A DNA stretch of 13,908 nt. It comes from Christensenella sp. UBA1262 (GTDB lineage: Bacteria > Bacillota > Clostridia > Christensenellales > CAG-917). The notes under the pieces are model-generated. The model made no database searches and was not told the origin of the DNA. It saw only the letters and a list, made by a program, of their open reading frames with translations. The stretch covers positions 13,343 to 27,250 of the forward strand of contig DBVO01000017.1 of NCBI GenBank assembly GCA_002308215.1. Direction: 5' to 3'. The position numbers and the translations under genes are program-made. This document shows positions 7,242 through 13,077 of this stretch, in pieces (the first letter of the stretch is position 1; each line of letters opens with the position of its first letter).

Positions 7242-9133
7242 TATTTTCCCTCCTTCTTTTCAGGCTTCAAAAACATTACTGAGTTTTTCGGTATGTTCAC
7301 TTTAATTGAATATGGGAAGCCATGAGATGGCTTAGCTGAAGCTTTAAAGCTTGGCCTTCTCTCTTCTTCGCCACCATATTTTTTGAGTGCGGAATATAAA
7401 TCCGCTCTATATGTAACGCCCTCTGGGACGCCCATAACGTATTTGTTGCGTTCTACTGGCGAGAAGTTTACAACGCAAATTACATATTCACCATCTGCGG
7501 CAATTCTCTCGAACCCAAGTATGTTTTGAGTGTTATCGTCAACAACTATCCACTTGAATCCATCATATGTGCAATCCAATTGCCATAATGCTTTGTTCTC
7601 AAGATAGAATTCATTCAAGTCTTTCATGAATTTTTGGAAAGTCTTGTGACGTGGATAATCTAGCAAGAACCAATCTAGTTCTTGTGCATAATTCCACTCA
7701 ATAAATTGTGCGAACTCATTTCCCATAAAGTTGAGCTTCTTGCCTGGGTGGCCCATCATAAAGCCATAGAATGCTTTGAGTCCTTCAAACTTTTGGTCAT
7801 AGTCGCCAGGAATCTTATTAATCATGCTGCATTTGCCATGCACGACTTCGTCGTGAGAAATTGGCAAAATGTAGTTTTCGCTATATGCATAAGTAATTGC
7901 AAATGTGAGTTTGTTGTGATTGTCCTTTCTAAAGAAAGGATCAAGTGAAATATAAGACAAACTATCATTCATCCAACCCATATTCCACTTAAAGTTAAAT
8001 CCAAGACCACCATCATATGCTGGTTTTGTAATCATTGGGTAAGCTGTAGATTCTTCAGCAATTGTCATAGCACCATGATACTTAGAAAGAATCGCGGTAT
8101 TCATTTGCTTCAAGAAATCTTTTGCTTCAAGGTTATAGTTTCCACCATATTGGTTTGGTGCCCATTCGCCATCTTTTCTACCATAGTCTAGATACAACAT
8201 GCTTGCGACAGCATCACATCTAATTCCATCAATGTGATACATATCAAACCAAAACATTGCAGCTGAGATAAGGAAAGAACGAACTTCGTTTTTACCAAAG
8301 TCATAAACTTTGGTACCCCACTCTTTATGCTCACCTTTTCTTGGATCTGCATATTCATAAAGTGGTGTGCCATCAAAGAGGCTCAGGCCATGTTCATCTC
8401 TTGGGAAGTGAGCAAGTACCCAGTCCAAAATGACGCCAATGCCGGCTCTATGGCAACGATCTATAAATTCCATCAAATCTTTAGGAGTACCATAACGGGA
8501 TGTTGGAGCAAACATACCAGTAACCTGGTATCCCCAACTACCTTCGAATGGATACTCTGTAAGAGGCATGATTTCTACGTGTGTATATCCCATTTTCTTA
8601 AGATATGGGATAAGTTCATCGGCCATAGCTTTATAGTTAATGAAATTGCCGTCTGCATATCTTCTCCAAGAACCAAAATGCATCTCGTAGATGTTAATTG
8701 GTGAGCCATATGGATTAAAGTTTTCTCTGTCTCTCATCCATTTTCTATCTTTCCAACGATATCCAGAAATATCATAAAGCTTAGATGCATTTGCTGGTGC
8801 TGTTTCAAAATGCAAACCATATGGGTCACACTTCAAAATAACATTGCCAGACTTCGTGGTTACAGCGTATTTGTAAGCATCATATTGCTTAACATTTGGA
8901 ATAAATGTTGTCCAAATGCCATCATCAGATGATGCCATTGGGTTTGCACCCTGATTCCAACCATTGAAATCGCCTACAACAGAGACGGCTCTTGCGTTTG
9001 GAGCCCATACGCTAAAATACCATCCATCAACACCGTTTTCTGAACCAGGTGCTGGTGATAGCAATTTGTAAGCTTGATAGTTTGTGCCTTCATGGAAAAG
9101 ATAGGAAGCATAACTGTCTTTAAGTCTTGTCAT
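7241..9133 (-). CDS. glgB: 1,4-alpha-glucan branching enzyme (GH13)
   Basis: The enzyme cuts an alpha-1,4 chain and rejoins it through an alpha-1,6 bond, creating glycogen branches. The protein is 630 residues, the short form common in Bacillota. Residues 25-115 or so form the CBM48 module (WYFSVWAPNARAVSVVGDFN). The barrel shows GYQVTGMFAPTSRYGTP, then IDGIRCDAVASMLYLDY with nucleophile Asp307, IAEEST with acid/base Glu360, and SHDEVVHGK with Asp428. A C-terminal beta domain follows. GlgB is the first gene of the operon, behind a promoter near 9190-9213. Its ribosome site is weak (GGTG 4 bases before ATG), in contrast to the strong sites of glgC and glgD. Assignment is firm. Confidence 0.98.
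   Translation of the reverse strand: MTRLKDSYASYLFHEGTNYQAYKLLSPAPGSENGVDGWYFSVWAPNARAVSVVGDFNGWNQGANPMASSDDGIWTTFIPNVKQYDAYKYAVTTKSGNVILKCDPYGLHFETAPANASKLYDISGYRWKDRKWMRDRENFNPYGSPINIYEMHFGSWRRYADGNFINYKAMADELIPYLKKMGYTHVEIMPLTEYPFEGSWGYQVTGMFAPTSRYGTPKDLMEFIDRCHRAGIGVILDWVLAHFPRDEHGLSLFDGTPLYEYADPRKGEHKEWGTKVYDFGKNEVRSFLISAAMFWFDMYHIDGIRCDAVASMLYLDYGRKDGEWAPNQYGGNYNLEAKDFLKQMNTAILSKYHGAMTIAEESTAYPMITKPAYDGGLGFNFKWNMGWMNDSLSYISLDPFFRKDNHNKLTFAITYAYSENYILPISHDEVVHGKCSMINKIPGDYDQKFEGLKAFYGFMMGHPGKKLNFMGNEFAQFIEWNYAQELDWFLLDYPRHKTFQKFMKDLNEFYLENKALWQLDCTYDGFKWIVVDDNTQNILGFERIAADGEYVICVVNFSPVERNKYVMGVPEGVTYRADLYSALKKYGGEEERRPSFKASAKPSHGFPYSIKVNIPKNSVMFLKPEKKEGK
7248..7255 (-). promoter_or_regulatory. 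Strong Shine-Dalgarno site for glgC inside the glgB end
   Basis: AAGGAGGG lies 6 bases before the glgC ATG, within the last codons of glgB. Together with the one-base stop/start overlap it points to translational coupling of glgB and glgC. Confidence 0.85.
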
Positions 9134-9146
9134 AAAACACCATTTC

Positions 9147-9184
9147 GCGATTTACACGCTAGCGTTCCCCCGCGCGCTACGCAC
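9147..9184 (-). promoter_or_regulatory. GC-rich leader of glgB with palindromes
   Basis: Between the inferred glgB transcription start (about 9179) and the ATG lies an island rich in CG steps within AT-rich DNA. It holds the self-complementary 10-mer ACGCTAGCGT (9156-9165) and a possible 5-bp stem (TAGCG 9160-9164 with CGCTA 9175-9179). It may form a leader hairpin or bind a regulator of the operon. No known riboswitch or cre site was recognised. Confidence 0.4.
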
Positions 9185-9185
9185 T

Positions 9186-9213
9186 ATAATAATATGCAAA
9201 ATAAGTATATCAA
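9186..9213 (-). promoter_or_regulatory. glgB: Predicted sigma-A promoter of the glg operon
   Basis: On the minus strand, TTGATA (9213-9208) and TATTAT (9191-9186) are separated by 16 bases. A T-run lies directly upstream and may act as an UP-like element. The predicted start near 9179 gives a leader of about 45 bases. This is the only clear promoter seen for the six-gene operon. Confidence 0.65.
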
Positions 9214-9295
9214 AAAAAATGAGCAATAACAATACCCAAAAATAACTTTTTTACAAAAACGGTAATCATTTTTATTTTCATTTTTAAAAAATGTT

Positions 9296-9325
9296 AAAAA
9301 ACCGGCGAACTAACACCAGTTTTTT
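9296..9325 (-). terminator. Rho-independent terminator after the ispE-like gene
   Basis: In leftward RNA the arms are AAAAAACUGG and CCGGUUUUUU with one U-G pair around a 10-base loop, ending in a U-run. It lies about 45 bases after the ispE-like stop and before the glg promoter, so it should separate the two transcription units. A-rich and T-rich flanks on both sides would also allow weak action on plus-strand transcripts. Confidence 0.75.
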
Positions 9326-9369
9326 GCAGATTTTGATTTTGTACTCAACAATATTGGAATTTAACAAAT

Positions 9370-10410
9370 TTACTCTTCAACGAGTTTATAATCTAGTGCA
9401 ATGATGCCAGAACCGCTTCCTGTCATGATAATAAAGTTTGGTTTTAGCAATTTTAACTCATTATACACTTTTTTAATCTCTTTGTTCAGAGCACATGCTG
9501 GTGCAAACAAGTCATTTCTTGGATTTTTGAGAGCTTGCGCTACTGAAACCGGTGGGTTAGATGCTAGAATTTTGTACTTTTCATCAAATTTATTATAAAC
9601 CGATGTGGTGTCTGATCCCCCATCAGCTACTTTGAATCCTATGAACACAATTTTTGCGTTTTCTTCAATAGGAGTAACCTTTTCACCAATTCCTTGAACA
9701 TGACAAGCACGGCCTAGTACCATAGCAGGAAAATCGCTGGATAAAGACACTAGATATTTCGTTGGAACATCATATTTGATGTTGTTTTCATCTGCGTATT
9801 GCTTAAACGCATAATAGACAGCTACAAGGCATGCCGTTGAGCCACCAAGACCAGCGCCAACTGGAACGCCCTTTCTTATCTTAACAGAACCTGTTGCTTT
9901 AAACTTTCTAGAAAGTTTATCTATCTTAGGTTTTATTTCAGATTGGAATCTTGCTACATCAAAATCACTTTGTCCTGTTGCATCTTCAATAACTAATGAG
10001 TTCTCATCATCTGGTGTAAATTCCGCCTCATCCCATACTAAGTCAAAAGGACAGAACAACATATCTAATTCATGAAGCTTTTCGCCTTTACCAACAACGG
10101 CCAAGGATAAATTGCATTTTGCTGGGACTACTGATTTATATTTTTTACGACCTGCTGAATGGTTTACTGTAGGTACAACAAAATCGCCTACCCCATCTAC
10201 AACCGAATATCTTCCGAGCCAGTTCTCAATAATCCCATTCTTTAAGAATATGTTGAGAGATGCTCTTATAATTTCAGTTGGAAATGCTAGCTTGCCACAG
10301 AGTTCAAAAAAAGTTTGTGGCGCTTCTATTAATTCATTAATAATGAAGAGACCACAATCCGCCAAACTCTTTTTATCTACTTTTTTCTGATACAGGTCTT
10401 TTAATTCCAT
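9370..10410 (-). CDS. ispE: IspE-like GHMP kinase with an N-terminal winged-helix-like domain
   Basis: IspE phosphorylates 4-diphosphocytidyl-2-C-methylerythritol in the MEP route to isoprenoids. The kinase part (about residues 92-346) has the IspE pattern: VPAKCNLSL with Lys98, KLHELDMLFCPFDL, the ATP loop VPVGAGLGGS (182-191), SSDFPAM with Asp226 at the catalytic position, ARATGIGEKLTP-like CHVQGIGEKVTPI (237-248), and TGSGSG (330-335). Typical IspE is about 280-290 residues and starts near the PAK motif; this protein is 346 because of about 90 extra N-terminal residues. That extension reads as helix, helix, recognition-like helix (44-58) and a strand pair ending NWLGRYSVV, which suggests a winged-helix fold. 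The ATP loop has GLGGST where IspE usually has GLGGGS. No plausible internal start removes the extension. IspE is the best match, but another GHMP kinase role is possible. Confidence 0.75.
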   Translation of the reverse strand: MELKDLYQKKVDKKSLADCGLFIINELIEAPQTFFELCGKLAFPTEIIRASLNIFLKNGIIENWLGRYSVVDGVGDFVVPTVNHSAGRKKYKSVVPAKCNLSLAVVGKGEKLHELDMLFCPFDLVWDEAEFTPDDENSLVIEDATGQSDFDVARFQSEIKPKIDKLSRKFKATGSVKIRKGVPVGAGLGGSTACLVAVYYAFKQYADENNIKYDVPTKYLVSLSSDFPAMVLGRACHVQGIGEKVTPIEENAKIVFIGFKVADGGSDTTSVYNKFDEKYKILASNPPVSVAQALKNPRNDLFAPACALNKEIKKVYNELKLLKPNFIIMTGSGSGIIALDYKLVEE

Positions 10411-10416
10411 ACGATT

Positions 10417-10425
10417 ATTATAGCA
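10417..10425 (-). promoter_or_regulatory. Extended -10 promoter abutting the ispE-like start
   Basis: TGCTATAAT on the minus strand is a perfect extended -10 (TGn-TATAAT). Only 6 bases separate it from the ATG at 10410, so transcription would begin at or next to the start codon. No convincing -35 is seen, as is common with extended -10 promoters. A leaderless mRNA is inferred. Confidence 0.7.
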
Positions 10426-10463
10426 CAGTTTTTTGAGATGAAAAGACCTTTTGGTTTTTTCTC

Positions 10464-10489
10464 TTGTATTTTTATCTTGAAAAATACAA
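10464..10489. repeat. Perfect 10-bp inverted repeat between divergent promoters
   Basis: TTGTATTTTT and AAAAATACAA flank the 6-base spacer ATCTTG. The repeat lies about 40 bases from the ispE-like -10 and about 37 bases from the -35 of the response-regulator promoter. It has the form of an operator for a dimeric DNA-binding protein. Its AT-richness means chance is not excluded. Confidence 0.55.
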
Positions 10490-10526
10490 ACTATCCTTTT
10501 CTTTTCTTGCCGAGTAAAACTTTGTG

Positions 10527-10555
10527 TTGTTTATAAGTTAAATATGTGATATAAT
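10527..10555 (+). promoter_or_regulatory. Predicted promoter of the two-component operon
   Basis: TTGTTT (10527-10532) is followed after 17 bases by TATAAT (10550-10555), which is preceded by TGA, giving an extended -10. The start should fall near 10562, about 20 bases before the response-regulator ATG. GAGGTG (10574-10579) then serves as ribosome site 4 bases before the ATG. Confidence 0.75.
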
Positions 10556-10583
10556 AGACACATTAAAATATGCGAGGTGCTTT

Positions 10584-11285
10584 ATGCAACACACAATTTT
10601 ACTTGCCGAAGACGATGAAGATATTGTACGTCTTATAAAACTTTATCTTGAAAAAGAGGGCTTTACTGTTCTTTGGGCAAGAGACGGCGTGGAAGCTGTT
10701 GATGTTTTTGAATCTCACAACATCGATCTCGCGCTCGTAGACATAATGATGCCAAGAATGAATGGCTATGATTTGACAAAAAAGATTAGAGAGACAAGCT
10801 CTATTCCTATTATCATACTTTCGGCCGCTCAGCTAGATAGCAATAAAATTATGGGATTAAACCTTGGTGCAGATGATTATCTCGTTAAGCCTTTCAACCC
10901 ACTTGAATTAATAGCAAGAATTAATGCAAATATTAGGCGTGCATATTCTTTAACAGCTCAAGTACAACCTCAACAAGATGATGGCAAAATCACCGTAGGT
11001 GATCTTGTACTAGACACTCACCTTCTTACGCTTCAAAAGAATGGCGAGCCTATCCAGCTTACAGCTACTGAATATAAGATTCTTATCATGCTTATGAAAT
11101 CGCCTGGACGTGTATTTACAAAAATGCAAATATACGAAGAGGTCAATGGCGAATATCTTTCAACAGATGATAACACAATGATGGTCCACATCTCTAACCT
11201 AAGAGATAAGATTGAAGATGATCCAAAGAATCCTAAGTACATTAAGACTGTGCGTGGGCTTGGATATAAGATTGAAAATCTTTGA
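10584..11285 (+). CDS. OmpR/PhoB-family response regulator
   Basis: This is a 233-residue DNA-binding response regulator, presumably phosphorylated by the histidine kinase encoded 26 bases downstream. The receiver domain (about 1-120) has the acidic pair at 10-11 in LLAEDDED, the phospho-acceptor Asp53 in ALVDIMMPRMNG, Ser80, and Lys102 in LVKPF. The C-terminal winged helix (about 135-233) shows LTATEYKILIMLMKSPGRVFTK and ends VRGLGYKIE, the standard OmpR-type signature. Length is typical. It begins the rightward operon from a strong extended -10 promoter. It is closest in style to the many VanR/ArlR/PhoP-like regulators of Bacillota, but the target genes cannot be named. It could bind the inverted repeat at 10464-10489 to control itself and the divergent ispE-like gene; that is inference. 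Confidence 0.95.
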   Translation: MQHTILLAEDDEDIVRLIKLYLEKEGFTVLWARDGVEAVDVFESHNIDLALVDIMMPRMNGYDLTKKIRETSSIPIIILSAAQLDSNKIMGLNLGADDYLVKPFNPLELIARINANIRRAYSLTAQVQPQQDDGKITVGDLVLDTHLLTLQKNGEPIQLTATEYKILIMLMKSPGRVFTKMQIYEEVNGEYLSTDDNTMMVHISNLRDKIEDDPKNPKYIKTVRGLGYKIENL

Positions 11286-11311
11286 TTTTCATTTGATTAC
11301 AATCTAGTATT

Positions 11312-13006
11312 GTGAAAATAATAGATTTATCTAAAACTGATGAGCCGAAAAAGGATCATCCAAAAAAACAAAACTCGCTTAAACGTCCTAGTAGACGTAG
11401 ACTCAAACGATTAGTTAAGTTTGAGACAAAGCCAAGTTTCCAAGGGCTGCTTATTGGCAGCTTTATTACGTTTACACTCATAACGTTCTTATCCATTCTC
11501 TTCATTTTCTTACTTTTCAACTGGTTAAACCGTTATGAGAACATAGACCTTTCCACAGCAAAACTTCAGGATTTTTCAGCTCAACTTAAAAGTGGCGAAT
11601 ACTCTAGAATTCCAACCACAAGTATTTTTGGTATTGATGGTTGGTTTGAAGTTGTTGAAGCAGATGGTACTTCCCTATATGCTTCATCTGGTGAATCCAA
11701 AAACTATACAAGAGATGAGCTGAAGCTCATTAAGCAATATGGCTCAAATGAAACTATAAGCACGCAAGAGCTCGCTGATGATAGTGGCACTAAAACATAT
11801 GTCGTAACTAGAAGTTACGAAGAATATGGCGTGAAGCACAATTCTTATCTCATTTTAGATAATGACTTCAACGTTATCTCTGGTGATATAGGATATGGCA
11901 AAACATCTTTTACAGAAGATGAATACAAAGTATTATCATATCAATCAGACCATCAACAACAAGTATTTGCAAAATACTTCTTTGTTGCAGATGATGGATC
12001 ACCTTGCTATGTAGTTTTCCTTGATACTAACGACAAAGTAATTTTCCAATATGAATATATCATTGGTTTTTCTATTGTTGTCGCAGTTATCATCTACGTT
12101 GTAGCTATGGCATTTTATATTAACTATATTAACCGCAACTTACAACAGCCTCTTGCGACAATTTCTCTTGCAATGCAACACCTTGCTAAAGATGGTAACC
12201 GTGAACCTCTTGAATATAAAGGGCGCCTTGAATTTGAACAATTAGCAAACAGCTTCAATGAAATGGTGAGCTTGCTTGACGCATCTGAGAGAGAAAAACA
12301 AGAGATTGAAAAGCGCAGACAAGCTATGCTTGCAGGTTTGTCTCATGACCTTAAAACACCTATTACTATTATCCAAGGCTTCTCAAAAGCAATACGAGAT
12401 GGTGTTGTTGCTGAAACAGAAAAACAAAAATATTTGGATCTTATCGTAGATAAGTCTGAACAAATGGGCGAACTTATCAATTCATTCTATGAGTTCTCAA
12501 AACTTGATCACCCAGACTTTGTTTATAACATTGAAAAAACAGACATTGCAGAACTTGTACGTTCTCATATTGCAGCTCTATACAACGAATTCTCCGTTAG
12601 AAAATATAACCTTGATGCAGATATCACCGAAGAGCAATTATTTGTGGATATTGATTCAAGCATGATGATTCGCGTAATAGACAACATCGTATCCAACTTC
12701 TTCAAATACACAGCCGTTGGCTCAACCCTATTTGTTGAAGTAAAACAAGATGGCAATTATGCACTAGTTAAAATTGCAGATAATGGGAAAGGTATTCCAA
12801 AAGAAGCACGCAAGGATATTTTTGAACCATTTGTGGTCGGAGAGAAATCCCGTAACAAACAAGGTTCTGGCCTAGGACTTGCTGTGTGCCACAAAATCAT
12901 AACGGCAATGAATGGCACAATAACTCTTTCGGATGAACCTATTGAAGGCTTTGTAACTCAATTTGACATCTCATTGCCTCTTGCCGATATAGATAACACT
13001 ATCTAA
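11312..13006 (+). CDS. Membrane sensor histidine kinase
   Basis: This 564-residue kinase is the partner of the preceding regulator. A basic cytoplasmic tail of about 45 residues (PSRRRLKRL, several KK) leads to membrane segment 1 (about 46-70). An extracytoplasmic domain of about 178 residues follows (71-248), then membrane segment 2 (249-271) and a HAMP linker (about 272-325). The HisKA domain has His345 in GLSHDLKTP. The ATPase domain has the N box DNIVSNFFKYT (457-467), DNGKGI (490-495), FEPF (504-507) and GSGLGL (518-523). All catalytic boxes look intact. The start is GTG at 11312; no clear Shine-Dalgarno site precedes it, so it may depend on coupling to the regulator gene. The sensor domain is not one I recognise; it may be a divergent PAS/Cache-type fold. 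The signal is unknown. Confidence 0.93.
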   Translation: MKIIDLSKTDEPKKDHPKKQNSLKRPSRRRLKRLVKFETKPSFQGLLIGSFITFTLITFLSILFIFLLFNWLNRYENIDLSTAKLQDFSAQLKSGEYSRIPTTSIFGIDGWFEVVEADGTSLYASSGESKNYTRDELKLIKQYGSNETISTQELADDSGTKTYVVTRSYEEYGVKHNSYLILDNDFNVISGDIGYGKTSFTEDEYKVLSYQSDHQQQVFAKYFFVADDGSPCYVVFLDTNDKVIFQYEYIIGFSIVVAVIIYVVAMAFYINYINRNLQQPLATISLAMQHLAKDGNREPLEYKGRLEFEQLANSFNEMVSLLDASEREKQEIEKRRQAMLAGLSHDLKTPITIIQGFSKAIRDGVVAETEKQKYLDLIVDKSEQMGELINSFYEFSKLDHPDFVYNIEKTDIAELVRSHIAALYNEFSVRKYNLDADITEEQLFVDIDSSMMIRVIDNIVSNFFKYTAVGSTLFVEVKQDGNYALVKIADNGKGIPKEARKDIFEPFVVGEKSRNKQGSGLGLAVCHKIITAMNGTITLSDEPIEGFVTQFDISLPLADIDNTI

Positions 13007-13022
13007 GATACATAGTATCTTA
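13004..13022. repeat. Inverted repeat that includes the kinase stop codon
   Basis: TAAGATAC and GTATCTTA form a perfect 8-bp repeat around ATA. The stop codon TAA is its first three bases. It lies just before the terminator and may add to 3'-end stability, or be chance in AT-rich DNA. Confidence 0.45.
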
Positions 13023-13027
13023 TAATT

Positions 13028-13061
13028 AAAAACGACCTGCGTTTTGCAAGTCGTTTTTTTT
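13028..13061. terminator. Bidirectional rho-independent terminator between convergent genes
   Basis: A run of A is followed by ACGACCTGC, loop GTTTT, GCAAGTCGT and eight T. In the rightward RNA the 9-bp stem has one C-A mismatch; in the leftward RNA the same position is a U-G pair and five U follow. It lies between the histidine kinase stop (13006) and the peptidase stop (13078), so it should end both transcripts. Confidence 0.85.
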
Positions 13062-13077
13062 ATAAGTTTTTGTTTTT

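Noticed and set aside
9140..9165. CcpA cre site in the glgB leader
   Set aside because: The stretch TGTAAATCGCGAAA looks similar at first but does not place the central CG or the symmetric arms as in the cre consensus.
9134..9369. Small RNA or riboswitch between the ispE-like gene and glgB
   Set aside because: Apart from a terminator, a promoter and short palindromes, no conserved riboswitch core or second promoter was seen.
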